Assembly (NCBI GenBank): GCA_963849105.1
Contig: CAWKGD010000003.1
Location: 434,001-498,000 of the forward strand
DNA from: CAVRXQ01 sp963849105
Lineage (GTDB): Bacteria > Actinomycetota > Acidimicrobiia > Acidimicrobiales > Bog-793
Reading direction: 5' to 3'
Length of the DNA: 64,000 bases
Shown here: positions 1-8,310 of the stretch, piece by piece
Layout: the number at the start of each line of letters is the position of its first letter
How positions within the stretch are numbered: the stretch's first letter is position 1
The notes under the pieces: generated by a model
What the model was told of the DNA's origin: nothing
The model's input: only the letters and a program-made list of their open reading frames with translations
Database searches by the model: none
Made by a program: the position numbers and the translations under genes

Positions 1-954
1 CGCGAAGCCGAGCGAGACCTCAAGTACGAGGAGTACGCGGGCCGCGAGGGCGACATCGTCACCGGCATCATCCAGCAATCCGACAACCGCTACACGTTGT
101 TGGACTTGGGCAAGGTCGAGGCGCTGTTGCCTCAGGCCGAGCAGGTCCCTTACGAGCGCTATGACCACGGCGCCCGGCTGAAGGCCTACATCGTTGAGGT
201 CCGCAAGACCGCGAAAGGCCCGCAGATCGTCGTGTCGCGCAGTCACCCCGGGCTCATCAAGCGATTGTTCGAACTCGAGGTGCCGGAGATCTCGAACGGC
301 GTCGTCGAGATCAAGGCGTGCGCACGTGAGCCAGGGCACCGCACGAAGATTGCCGTCTGGTCGAACGACCCGAACGTCGACCCCGTCGGCGCCTGCGTCG
401 GCGCGCGCGGCGCGCGCGTCCGCATGGTGACGAACGAGCTGCGCGGCGAAAAAGTCGACATCGTTCCGTACTCGGACGATCCGGCCGAGTTCGTCGCCCG
501 CGCGCTGCAGCCCGCCCGGGTGAAAGAGGTGCGCCTCGATGAGGCGTCCGGCACGGCGACGGTGATCGTCCACGACTTCCAGCTCTCTTTGGCGATCGGC
601 AAGGAGGGCCAGAACGCCCGCCTGGCGGCGCGCCTGACGGGCTGGCGCATCGACATCAAAAGCGAGACCCAGCTCGCCGAAGAGGAGTCGGGCATTGCCG
701 GCGTCGACTGGGCCGAGGGCGAGTGGGTCGAAAACGAGGCCGGCGAGATGGTCTTCCAGCCCGCCGGTGGTGGCGCGCCCGTCTCGATGGCCGAATGGGA
801 ACAGGGCGGCGCTAGTGGAGGAGACGGTGCCGACCAGACGCCGAGCACCACCGAAGCCGCGGCGCCCGATGCGGTCGTCGAACAAGCGTCACCAGAAGGC
901 GTCGAGACGGCCGAAACCGCCCCCGACCCGGCGACGGAAGGCAACGCCGGGTAA
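1..954 (+). CDS. nusA: Transcription termination/antitermination factor NusA (5' end outside window)
   Basis: NusA binds RNA polymerase and nascent RNA and modulates pausing, termination and antitermination. The reading frame is open from base 1, so the N-terminal RNAP-binding domain lies upstream of the window. What is seen is the S1 domain (ending near VVSRSHPGLIKRLF), then KH1 with GACVGARGARVRMV and KH2 with LAIGKEGQNARLAARLTGW. An acidic, Ala/Pro-rich tail of about 90 residues follows. It stops 142 bp before infB, the usual neighbour order. The small ylxR gene often found between nusA and infB is absent. Family identity is certain from the KH domains. Confidence 0.96.
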   Translation, partial: REAERDLKYEEYAGREGDIVTGIIQQSDNRYTLLDLGKVEALLPQAEQVPYERYDHGARLKAYIVEVRKTAKGPQIVVSRSHPGLIKRLFELEVPEISNGVVEIKACAREPGHRTKIAVWSNDPNVDPVGACVGARGARVRMVTNELRGEKVDIVPYSDDPAEFVARALQPARVKEVRLDEASGTATVIVHDFQLSLAIGKEGQNARLAARLTGWRIDIKSETQLAEEESGIAGVDWAEGEWVENEAGEMVFQPAGGGAPVSMAEWEQGGASGGDGADQTPSTTEAAAPDAVVEQASPEGVETAETAPDPATEGNAG

Positions 955-964
955 GACGCTTGGA

Positions 965-982
965 GCGGGGTCGTTCCCCCGC
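965..982 (+). terminator. GC hairpin between nusA and infB
   Basis: GCGGGG (965-970) pairs perfectly with CCCCGC (977-982) around a 6-nt loop, 10 nt after the nusA stop. No T-run follows; instead there is a tandem CTTCGCCT. It could be a weak terminator, an attenuator or an RNA-processing site inside the nusA-infB operon. Confidence 0.4.
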
Positions 983-1096
983 CTTCGCCTCTTCGCCTCA
1001 AACGACCTGGTCCGAGGTGTGGGAGGATGGTGAAGCTGCGCGCACTGTTCGGCTTGTGCCGTCCGGTGTGTGCAAAGACCGAGGAGTCATTGGAAG

Positions 1097-3748
1097 TTGG
1101 CGAGAAATATCCGCGTCTATGAGCTCGCTCGAGAGCTCGGTTTGACGAATAAAGAGGCGCTCGACCTCGCGTTGTCGCTCGGCATCGGCGTGAAGAGCCA
1201 CTCGTCGTCGATCGAGGACGCCCAGGCCGATCGGGTCCGCCGCAAGGCGGAGCGCGAAGGCATGATCCGCGCGACGGCGCCCGAGCTGGCTGCCGCCCCG
1301 GAGCCGGAGCGCCCGAGCGCGCCGGCGCGGGTCGTCGCGGAGCCCGAACCCGCTGCAGAGATCCACCGCGTCGTGAGAAGCCGCCCCGCCTCCGAACTCG
1401 GTGAGACCGCCGCCCAGATGGCTCAGCGGGCCGCGCCCGCCCGACCGCAACCGCCGGCGCCGCTTCGACCGGCACCTCTCCGCCCTGCCGGCTCGCCCCC
1501 GCCTGCCTCGCCGCGCCCCCCGCTGACGAGCCCGAGCGGGCGGCCGATCCCGCCGCCGCCTGGGCCGCGCGGTCCGAGCGGGCGGCCGATCCCGCCGCCG
1601 CCTGGAATGGGTGGGCGATCGACCGGCTCGCCTGGCCGTCCCGCGCCGTCGTCTGGCGCGCCGCGAGGCGGCGGCTTCGGTCAGCGTTCCGCGCCCGGGG
1701 GCACGCCGCGCAGTGGCGGCTTCGGCGGCGGAAGACCGAGTGGTGGCTTCGGCGGCGGCGGTGCTGGCCGACCAGGCGGCGGCGGCTTCGGCGGACGTCC
1801 CGGTGGTGGACCGGGCGGCCCTGGTGGTGCGCCGGGCGGGAGAGGTGGTCCCGGTGGACGCGGCCGTGCGCCGCAACGGCGTCAGCAGCGGCGGCGGCGC
1901 AATGTCGAAGAGCTCGAGCCGATCCAGGTCGCGCAGTACGTGCCGTCGAACGCGCCGGTGCCCGATCACGAAGTGATCGTCGAGCGCGGCAGCACGCCCC
2001 AAGATCTCGGACCGAGGCTCAACCGCTCGGCAGGCGACGTGATCCGCTTCCTTTTCTTACAAGGAGAGGTCGTCACCGCCACGCAGTCGCTGACCGATGA
2101 CATGATCGAGCTGTTCGCCGCGGAGATCGGTGCGCAGGTCACCCTCGTCGACCCGGGCGAGGAGCAAGAAGCCGAGTTGCAGGCGCGCTTTTTCGCCGAC
2201 GATGGCGAGGTCGACCCGGCGACGCTGCGTCCGCGCCCTCCGATCGTGACGGTGATGGGTCACGTCGACCACGGAAAGACGCTGTTGTTGGACCGGATCC
2301 GCTCGGCGCACGTCGTCGAGTCCGAGGCGGGTGGCATCACCCAGCACATCGGCGCCTACCAGGTCGAGCGGAACGGCCAGCACATCACCTTCATCGACAC
2401 GCCCGGCCACGAGGCGTTCACCGCGATGCGCGCCCGTGGCGCCCAGGTGACCGATCTCGTCGTATTGGTCGTCGCCGCTGACGACGGTGTGATGCCGCAG
2501 ACGATCGAGGCGATCAACCACGCCAAGGCGGCCGGGGTCCCGATCATCGTCGCCCTCAACAAGATGGACAAAGAAGGTGTCGACCCGAACCGCGACCTGC
2601 AGCAGCTCTCCGAACAAGGACTCGTCCCGGAGGCGTGGGGCGGTGACACGATCACCGTGCAGATCTCGGCGTTGACAGGGATGGGGGTCGACGACCTGCT
2701 CGATCAGATCTCTGTTCTTTCTGAGGTGTTGGAGCTGAAGGCGAGCCCCGAAGGTCCCGCTCGCGGCACGGTCTTGGAGGCGAACCTCGACGTCGGCCGC
2801 GGCCCGGTGGCGACGGTGATCGTCCAATCGGGCACGCTGCGCGTCGGGGACACGATCGTTGCCGGCGCCGCGTGGGGCAAGGCGCGCGCCCTGATCGACG
2901 ATCGCGGCGACCAGGTGAAAGAGGCGCTGCCGTCGATGCCTGTTCAGGTGCTCGGGCTCTCCGAGCCACCTGGCGCGGGAGACGAATTGCGCGCGACGAC
3001 AGAGCTTGCGGTGGCGCGCGAGATCGGTGAGATGCGCGAGCAGCGGCAGCGATCGGCGGGATACGCGCCGATGCCGTCCGCCGCCCAATCGGGGGCGAAG
3101 CTCGAAGACATCTTCGAACAGATCCAGCGCGGTGAGGCGACGACCCTGAACGTCGTGTTGAAAGCGGACGTCCAGGGATCGCTCGAAGCGGTGACGGAGA
3201 GTTTGCGCCGCCTCGAGCGCGACGACGTGAAAATTGCCTTCGTGCATCGCGCCGTCGGCGCGATCACCGAGTACGACGTCCAGCTGGCCGTGGCGTCGAA
3301 GGCGACGATCATCGGCTTTAACGTCCGGCCGGATCGCCGTGCCCGCGAGCTCGCCGAGACGCACGACGTCGAGATCCGCACCTACGAGATCATCTACAAG
3401 CTCGTCGAAGACATCGAAGCGGCGATGGTCGGTATGTTGGCGCCGATCTTCGAAGAGATCGTCACCGGCGAGGCCGAGGTGCGCGAGGTCTTCCGCGTGC
3501 CGCGCGTCGGCGCAGTCGCAGGTTGCTATGTGCAGTCCGGGGTCATCACCCGCGGCTCGAAGGTCCGATTTTTGCGCGACGGCGTCGTCATCTGGAAGGG
3601 CGCGATCAGTTCTCTGCGTCGTTTCAAAGACGACGTGCGTGAAGTTCAGTCCGGCTTCGAGTGCGGCATCGGGCTCACCGACTTCCAAGATCTCCACCAA
3701 GGCGACATCATCGAGACGTACGAAGAGCGGGAGATTCCGCGCAGCTGA
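1097..3748 (+). CDS. infB: Translation initiation factor IF-2
   Basis: GTPase that places initiator fMet-tRNA on the 30S subunit. About 883 aa. I place the start at TTG 1097 because GAGGAG (1081-1086) lies 10 nt upstream and the protein then begins MARNIRVYELARELG, the conserved IF2_N domain. A long Pro/Gly/Arg-rich linker (about residues 60-275) is typical of actinobacterial IF-2. The second IF2_N module is followed by the GTPase domain: G1 GHVDHGKT (388-395), G3 DTPGH, G4 NKMD, G5 SALTG, then the beta-barrel and C-terminal domains. The linker holds a 32-bp direct repeat (see separate entry). rbfA follows 40 bp later. Confidence 0.97.
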   Translation: MARNIRVYELARELGLTNKEALDLALSLGIGVKSHSSSIEDAQADRVRRKAEREGMIRATAPELAAAPEPERPSAPARVVAEPEPAAEIHRVVRSRPASELGETAAQMAQRAAPARPQPPAPLRPAPLRPAGSPPPASPRPPLTSPSGRPIPPPPGPRGPSGRPIPPPPGMGGRSTGSPGRPAPSSGAPRGGGFGQRSAPGGTPRSGGFGGGRPSGGFGGGGAGRPGGGGFGGRPGGGPGGPGGAPGGRGGPGGRGRAPQRRQQRRRRNVEELEPIQVAQYVPSNAPVPDHEVIVERGSTPQDLGPRLNRSAGDVIRFLFLQGEVVTATQSLTDDMIELFAAEIGAQVTLVDPGEEQEAELQARFFADDGEVDPATLRPRPPIVTVMGHVDHGKTLLLDRIRSAHVVESEAGGITQHIGAYQVERNGQHITFIDTPGHEAFTAMRARGAQVTDLVVLVVAADDGVMPQTIEAINHAKAAGVPIIVALNKMDKEGVDPNRDLQQLSEQGLVPEAWGGDTITVQISALTGMGVDDLLDQISVLSEVLELKASPEGPARGTVLEANLDVGRGPVATVIVQSGTLRVGDTIVAGAAWGKARALIDDRGDQVKEALPSMPVQVLGLSEPPGAGDELRATTELAVAREIGEMREQRQRSAGYAPMPSAAQSGAKLEDIFEQIQRGEATTLNVVLKADVQGSLEAVTESLRRLERDDVKIAFVHRAVGAITEYDVQLAVASKATIIGFNVRPDRRARELAETHDVEIRTYEIIYKLVEDIEAAMVGMLAPIFEEIVTGEAEVREVFRVPRVGAVAGCYVQSGVITRGSKVRFLRDGVVIWKGAISSLRRFKDDVREVQSGFECGIGLTDFQDLHQGDIIETYEEREIPRS
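1532..1605 (+). repeat. 32-bp direct repeat inside the infB linker
   Basis: Identical 32-nt copies at 1532-1563 and 1574-1605 (period 42 bp, a multiple of 3) encode two copies of SGRPIPPPPG. The repeat is in frame, so copy number changes would lengthen or shorten the disordered linker by 14 residues without breaking IF-2. Confidence 0.85.
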
Positions 3749-3788
3749 CCGGGTTGTCTCCCGCCCGACAGCGAGGCCGGAGGCCAAT

Positions 3789-4187
3789 ATGAGCCGACGA
3801 GCGACGCACCACCACCGCCACACCCCCGAGCGGCCGTACCCGCGCCTCGCGCGGGTGAATCGCCTCGTCCACGAGGTACTCGCCGACGAGATCGAGCGCC
3901 TTGCCGACGCCGACGAGCGGCTCGGCCTGGTGACCGTCACCGGCGTGCTCTGCGAAGAGGACCTACGCCACGCAGTCGTGTTCTTCGCATCGCTTCCTGG
4001 GGGCGCCGCCGAGGCGCTCGAGGAGCACCGGCGTCACCTGCAGGGCTGCCTCGGATCGGAAATCCGCACGAAAAGGACGCCCGCCCTCCGCTTCGAGGTG
4101 GACCCCGCGGTCGCGACCGGCAACCGCATCGAGGACGCCCTGCGTCGCGTCCGCCAGCCGAACGGCTCCGACGAGGCGACGCCCTGA
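3789..4187 (+). CDS. rbfA: Ribosome-binding factor A
   Basis: RbfA helps mature the 5' end of 16S rRNA in the 30S subunit, notably at low temperature. 132 aa. Start ATG 3789 is supported by GGAGG at 3779-3783. The KH-like core is visible: RLVHEVLADEIERL, then LGLVTVTGVLCEEDLRHAVVF, then LRFEVDPAVATGNRIEDAL. It lies between infB and truB, the classical order, and its stop codon overlaps the inferred CTG start of truB (CTGA), which implies translational coupling. Confidence 0.93.
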   Translation: MSRRATHHHRHTPERPYPRLARVNRLVHEVLADEIERLADADERLGLVTVTGVLCEEDLRHAVVFFASLPGGAAEALEEHRRHLQGCLGSEIRTKRTPALRFEVDPAVATGNRIEDALRRVRQPNGSDEATP

Positions 4188-5071
4188 TCGAGCACGCGCT
4201 CCTGGACGGCGTCGTCGTCGTCGACAAACCTGCCGGCTGGACGTCGCACGACGTCGTCGCGAAGGCGCGCCACCTTCTTGGCGAACGCCGCGTCGGTCAC
4301 GCTGGCACGCTCGATCCCGCCGCCACCGGCGTGCTCGTCTTGGGGCTCGGTCGGGCGACGAGGTTGCTGCGTTTCGCCGCTGACTTGGAAAAGCGCTACG
4401 TCGGCGAGGTCGTGCTCGGCGTCGCGACCTCGACACTCGACGACGAGGGAGAAGTCGTCGCGACGTTCAACATGGCCGGGGTATCGCTCGACGACGTGCG
4501 CTCTGTCGCCGCCACGTTGACGGGGTCGATCGAACAGATCCCGCCAATGGTCTCGGCATTGAAGGTCGGCGGACGCCGTCTGCACGCGCTCGCTCGTCAA
4601 GGAATCGAGATCGAACGCGCTCCACGCACTGTCGAGGTCCGGCGTTTCGACGTCGAGGCGACGACGAACGATCTCGTCTTCCGGATCGAAGTCGACTGTT
4701 CGTCGGGGACGTACGTCCGCACGCTCGCGGCGGATGTCGGCGCGGCGCTCGGCGGCGGTGCGCACTTGCGCGCGCTGCGGCGTCTCTCGGTCGGACACTT
4801 CGACCTGTCCGGAGCCGTCACACCAGCGGACGTCTCCGCCGCCGCGGTGCGTGCACCAAGGGAGCTCGTTGCACACCTGCCAGAGGGAACAGTCGACGAG
4901 GACGTCGCAACGATGGTGCGGCACGGCCGCGTGCTCGAGCGACGTCGGATCGGCGCGGTCGGCGACGGACCGTTCGTCCTCTACGACGAGAACGGCGTCC
5001 TGCTCGCAATCTACGCGCCCGTGGGCGCCGAGCGCTCGAAGCCGCTCGTCGTGCTGACGGCGGGCTCCTGA
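4184..5071 (+). CDS. truB: tRNA pseudouridine(55) synthase TruB (CTG start inferred)
   Basis: Makes pseudouridine-55 in the T-loop of tRNAs. 295 aa from CTG 4184. The conserved N-terminus GVVVVDKPAGWTSHDVV and the catalytic motif GHAGTLDPAATG (Asp44) are read in this frame, but there is no ATG, GTG or TTG upstream of GTG 4331. A start at 4331 would remove the catalytic Asp. CTG 4184 overlaps the rbfA stop as CTGA and has GAGG (4173-4176) 7 nt upstream, exactly where an ATGA junction would lie. Either CTG is used or a base is wrong. Family identity is certain; the start is inferred. Confidence 0.9.
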   Translation: MIEHALLDGVVVVDKPAGWTSHDVVAKARHLLGERRVGHAGTLDPAATGVLVLGLGRATRLLRFAADLEKRYVGEVVLGVATSTLDDEGEVVATFNMAGVSLDDVRSVAATLTGSIEQIPPMVSALKVGGRRLHALARQGIEIERAPRTVEVRRFDVEATTNDLVFRIEVDCSSGTYVRTLAADVGAALGGGAHLRALRRLSVGHFDLSGAVTPADVSAAAVRAPRELVAHLPEGTVDEDVATMVRHGRVLERRRIGAVGDGPFVLYDENGVLLAIYAPVGAERSKPLVVLTAGS

Positions 5072-5104
5072 GTTCGTTGCGTCGCCAATTAGCGTGACCG
5101 ATCG

Positions 5105-5926
5105 ATGACCGCGACGATCCCCGAACGACCGCGCAGCGCGGCGACGATCGGAACCTTCGACGGCGTACACGTCGGACATCAACAACTCGTCGCGACAACG
5201 CGTCGACTCGCCGACGAACAGGAGTTGCGCGACATCGTCGTCACCTTCGACCGCCATCCGTTCGCGACGATCCGCCCGGAGGTGACACCGAAGCTCTTGA
5301 CGACGCAGGAACAGAAGATCGAGCTCCTCCATTCGCTCGGCGCTGACGACGTCATCGTCTTGACCTTCGACGCGGCCCGATCCCACCAGGAGCCGGAGCG
5401 CTTCATCGAGGACTTTCTCGTCGGCGAGTTGCAGGTTGCGGTCGTCGTCGTCGGTGCGGGTTTCCGCTTCGGCCATCGGGCGCGAGGCGATGCGGCGATG
5501 CTGCAAGAAATGGGGGAGAGGCTGGGCTTCTCAGTCGTGACCTTGGACCTCGTCGGAGACGATACGGGCGGTGTCGTCTCCTCATCGCACATCCGCGAGC
5601 TGATTGCCGAGGGTCGCCTCGACGACGCCGAGCAGCTCCTCGGACGGCCCTTCGAGGTGCGGGGCGAGTTCGTGAACGGCGACGGTCTGCGCTTCGTCGT
5701 GGCGCGGGAGCTGTTGCTGCCACCAGCGGGCCGCTATTCGGCAGACCTCATGACCGAGGGCGACTTGGTCCACGCCGTCGCGCAGATCGTCGAGAGTGAT
5801 GGCGACGACGACGTGATCGTCAAAGTGATCGTGGGAGAGAGAGCGCACGCATCGGTCGGACCTGGCGCGCTGCGGCTTCATCGACGCATCGCCGACCCCG
5901 CTTCCGGTGGGGAAGTCCGCCGGTAA
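5105..5926 (+). CDS. ribF: RibF-type FMN adenylyltransferase with degenerate flavokinase region
   Basis: Bacterial RibF normally makes FMN from riboflavin (C-terminal kinase) and FAD from FMN (N-terminal adenylyltransferase). The N-terminal nucleotidyltransferase is intact: GTFDGVHVGHQQL (residues 16-28), FRFGHRARGD and SSSHIRELI. After LLGRPFEVRGEF the protein runs on for about 75 residues but lacks the GFPTAN motif that binds Mg-ATP in flavokinases, and there is no recognisable replacement. At 273 aa it is shorter than typical RibF (300-330 aa). It probably makes FAD only; a flavokinase would then be needed elsewhere. It lies between truB and def. Confidence 0.85.
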   Translation: MTATIPERPRSAATIGTFDGVHVGHQQLVATTRRLADEQELRDIVVTFDRHPFATIRPEVTPKLLTTQEQKIELLHSLGADDVIVLTFDAARSHQEPERFIEDFLVGELQVAVVVVGAGFRFGHRARGDAAMLQEMGERLGFSVVTLDLVGDDTGGVVSSSHIRELIAEGRLDDAEQLLGRPFEVRGEFVNGDGLRFVVARELLLPPAGRYSADLMTEGDLVHAVAQIVESDGDDDVIVKVIVGERAHASVGPGALRLHRRIADPASGGEVRR

Positions 5927-5929
5927 CCT
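5924..5929 (+). promoter_or_regulatory. Candidate -10 box for leaderless def transcript
   Basis: TAACCT ends 6 nt before the GTG of def and coincides with the ribF stop codon. The geometry fits a leaderless mRNA starting at or next to the GTG. No good -35 is visible, so this is weak. Confidence 0.3.
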
Positions 5930-5935
5930 TCGGCC

Positions 5936-6451
5936 GTGGCCCTGATCCGGATCCGCATCTTCGGCGACCCCGTGCTTCGTCAGCCGACGGCCGAGATCAC
6001 CGAGATCGACGACGCGCTGCGCCGACTCGTCGCCGACATGTTCGAGACGATGTACGACGCGCCGGGGGTGGGCCTTTCGGCGAACCAGGTCGGCGTGCAG
6101 CGACGATTCTTCGTCTACGACGTCGGCGAAGGACCGGGTGTTGTCATCAACCCGCAGATCGCCGAACGCACCGGTGAGTGGACCTACCTCGAGGGTTGCC
6201 TGTCGGTGCCCGAACAGCACTTCGACATCGTGCGGCCGCACAAGATCCGACTCGTGGGACTCGACCTCGACGGAAACGAGCTCGACATCGAGGCGGAGGA
6301 CCTGCTCGCACGCTGCTTCCAGCACGAAGTCGACCACCTGGAGGGGATCTTGCTTCTCGAGCATCTCGACGATGCGCAACGCAAGGAAGCGATGCGCGCG
6401 CTGCGCATGCGCGACTTCTCAGCTACGGCCGCCAAGGTCGCCGATTCCTGA
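5936..6451 (+). CDS. def: Peptide deformylase
   Basis: Metalloenzyme that removes the formyl group from nascent proteins. 171 aa with all three family motifs: GVGLSANQVG (residues 44-53), EGCLS (86-90, metal ligand Cys88) and QHEVDHLEG (His130, Glu131, His134). The start is GTG 5936, 9 nt after the ribF stop. It is paired with fmt, which adds the formyl group; the two genes overlap. Length and motifs are typical of bacterial type 1 enzymes. Confidence 0.96.
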   Translation: MALIRIRIFGDPVLRQPTAEITEIDDALRRLVADMFETMYDAPGVGLSANQVGVQRRFFVYDVGEGPGVVINPQIAERTGEWTYLEGCLSVPEQHFDIVRPHKIRLVGLDLDGNELDIEAEDLLARCFQHEVDHLEGILLLEHLDDAQRKEAMRALRMRDFSATAAKVADS

Positions 6452-7352
6452 TCCGACGCGCCGGCGGCTCGCGTTCGCCGGCACGCCCGACGTCGCCGCC
6501 CGAACACTCGAAGCGCTGGTCGCCGTCGGACACGAAATCCGTTGCTGCGTGACGCGCGCCGACCGCCGTCGAGGACGCGGGGAAGCCCCAACTCCGTCGC
6601 CGGTGAAGGCGGTGGCGATCGCGCACGGACTGCCTGTCTCATTCGACATCGGCGTCATCACCTCTTCGGGGGCGGAGCTCGGCGTCGTCGTCGCCTACGG
6701 AAAGCTGATCCCCGCCGAGGTCTTCTCGGTGGTGCCGCTGATCAACCTCCACTTCTCGCTGCTTCCGCGCTGGCGTGGCGCGGCGCCAATCGAGCGGGCG
6801 ATCCTCGCCGGCGATGAAACGACGGGCGTCTGCCTGATGCAGATCGAACAGGGTCTCGACACGGGCCCGGTCTACGCGCGACGCGAGGTGCGGATCGGTG
6901 ACGAAGAGACCGCCGACGAACTTCGTGACCGACTCGGCCTGATCGGAACCGAGATGCTGCTCGAACTGCTCGAAGAACCAGGCGATCTACCGGCGCCGCA
7001 CGCGCAATCCGGCGAGGCGACGGTCGCGAAGAAAGTCTCCAAGGACGAGCTCTGCCTCGATTTCTCCCGACCGGCCGAGGATCTCGCCCGCATCGTGCGG
7101 GTCGGGGGCGCCTGGACGACGTTTCGCAACCGGCGCTTGATTGTCCGACGCGCTGTTGCTCGACCCGAATCCCGCTTCGCAGATCGGCCGGGTGTCATCT
7201 CGGGCGACCTGGTGCAGTGTGGCGTCGGCACGCTCGAACTGCTCGAGGTGCAGTCTGAAGGACGGGCGACGCTCGCTTTTCGCGCTTGGTCGGGAGGAGC
7301 CCGCTTGGTCGCAGGCGAGACGCTCGGCGAAAAGGCAGGAGACGACCGGTGA
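6444..7352 (+). CDS. fmt: Methionyl-tRNA formyltransferase (non-canonical start)
   Basis: Formylates Met-tRNA(fMet) with 10-formyl-THF. About 302 aa. Family motifs are seen: RLAFAGTPDVAARTLEAL at the N-terminus, NLHFSLLPRWRGAAP with catalytic Asn101 and His103, and LDTGPV with Asp139. No ATG, GTG or TTG exists in frame before the essential N-terminal Rossmann strand; the first would be a GTG well inside it. The best candidate is ATT 6444, overlapping def by 8 nt, with AAGG at 6434-6437. ACG 6456 is an alternative. The C-terminal domain is present (DLVQCGVGTLELLEVQ). Identity is certain; the start is inferred. Confidence 0.9.
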   Translation: MPDPTRRRLAFAGTPDVAARTLEALVAVGHEIRCCVTRADRRRGRGEAPTPSPVKAVAIAHGLPVSFDIGVITSSGAELGVVVAYGKLIPAEVFSVVPLINLHFSLLPRWRGAAPIERAILAGDETTGVCLMQIEQGLDTGPVYARREVRIGDEETADELRDRLGLIGTEMLLELLEEPGDLPAPHAQSGEATVAKKVSKDELCLDFSRPAEDLARIVRVGGAWTTFRNRRLIVRRAVARPESRFADRPGVISGDLVQCGVGTLELLEVQSEGRATLAFRAWSGGARLVAGETLGEKAGDDR

Positions 7353-7377
7353 TCCGAGGTGGCGGCGGGGAGACAAG

Positions 7378-8079
7378 GTGAGCGGGACCGTTCTTGGAAG
7401 CGACGCCTTCAAGGTGAATCCCTCGCTGCTGGCATCGGACTTCGCCGAGCTTGCCGAAGCCGCGCGCGCCGTCGCCGATGAGACCGACTGGCTGCACATC
7501 GACGTGATGGACGGCCATTTCGTCCCGAACCTCACGATCGGACCGCCCGTCGTCGCGTCGTTACGCGCGCACTCCCGTGCATATTTCGACTGCCACCTGA
7601 TGATCACGAATCCCGGCGAGTTCATCGACGCCTTCGCGAAGGCGGGCGCCAATCTGACGACGATGCACGCCGAGACCGGTTTGATCAAAGAGGTCATCTC
7701 CGAGATGCGCGCGCTCGGCCTCGCCGTCGGCCTCGCTCTGAATCCCGACACCCCGTTCGAGGTCGCGGAGCCGCATCTCGAGTCGATCGACTTGTTGTTG
7801 TTGATGACCGTCTTTCCCGGTTTTGGTGGCCAGGGGTTCATCGAATCGGTCCTCCCGAAGATCGAGGAGTCCTACGCAGCGATCACGCGCCGCAACCTTG
7901 ATGTCGTGATCGAGGTCGACGGGGGGATCGACGCACACACGGCGGCCACGACGGCGTGCGCCGGAGCGCGCGTCTTTGTTGCCGGCACCTCTGTCTACGC
8001 CCAGCCGAGTCCTTCTGCCGCCGTGCGCGCGCTTCGCCACGTCGTCGAGGAGGCATTGCGCGCCGCGGAGAGACGATGA
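7378..8079 (+). CDS. rpe: Ribulose-phosphate 3-epimerase
   Basis: Interconverts ribulose-5-phosphate and xylulose-5-phosphate in the pentose phosphate pathway. 233 aa TIM barrel. Start GTG 7378 is chosen for GGGGAG at 7367-7372 and the family N-terminus VNPSLLASDFAEL. Metal and catalytic motifs: WLHIDVMDGHFVPNLTIGP (His40, Asp42), CHLMI (His73), MTVFPGFGGQGF and VDGGI (Asp181). Its stop overlaps the next ATG (ATGA). Confidence 0.95.
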   Translation: MSGTVLGSDAFKVNPSLLASDFAELAEAARAVADETDWLHIDVMDGHFVPNLTIGPPVVASLRAHSRAYFDCHLMITNPGEFIDAFAKAGANLTTMHAETGLIKEVISEMRALGLAVGLALNPDTPFEVAEPHLESIDLLLLMTVFPGFGGQGFIESVLPKIEESYAAITRRNLDVVIEVDGGIDAHTAATTACAGARVFVAGTSVYAQPSPSAAVRALRHVVEEALRAAERR

Positions 8080-8306
8080 GCGAATCGGCGCCGCAGTTGG
8101 GAAAGATCCACTCCGGACGGGTGAGCACCTTCGACGCCGACACCGGCCTCGGCGAGATCGACGCGGATGACGGCGGCAACTATCCGTTCCACACGACGGC
8201 GATCGCTGATGGCTCTCGGACGATTCAGGTCGGCACGCAGGTCCATTTCCTGGTTTTCCTGGCGGCCCGGGGACGCGTCGAAGCGACCGAGGTGACTCCC
8301 CGCTAG
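8076..8306 (+). CDS. Small cold-shock-domain-like protein
   Basis: 76 aa. The pattern GKIHSGRVSTFDADTGLGEI, then YPFHTTAIADGSRTI and VHFLVF, resembles a cold-shock (OB-fold) domain: G-V-x-x-FD-x-x-x-G-x-G-x-I, FHxxxI-xDG, then a V-x-F strand. The aromatic RNP motifs are weaker than in CspA. It starts at ATG 8076, overlapping the rpe stop by 4 nt, so it is co-translated with rpe. Likely a nucleic-acid-binding accessory protein; the specific role is unknown. Confidence 0.7.
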   Translation: MSESAPQLGKIHSGRVSTFDADTGLGEIDADDGGNYPFHTTAIADGSRTIQVGTQVHFLVFLAARGRVEATEVTPR

Positions 8307-8310
8307 GTGG

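Noticed and set aside
1027..1122. Possible ylxR between nusA and infB
   Set aside because: The short frame from ATG 1027 has no RTCxxCR motif and overlaps the infB start.
2057..3940. 627-codon minus-strand frame over infB
   Set aside because: Antisense shadow of infB with no domain; Asp/Arg/His-rich composition typical of the complement of GC-rich genes.
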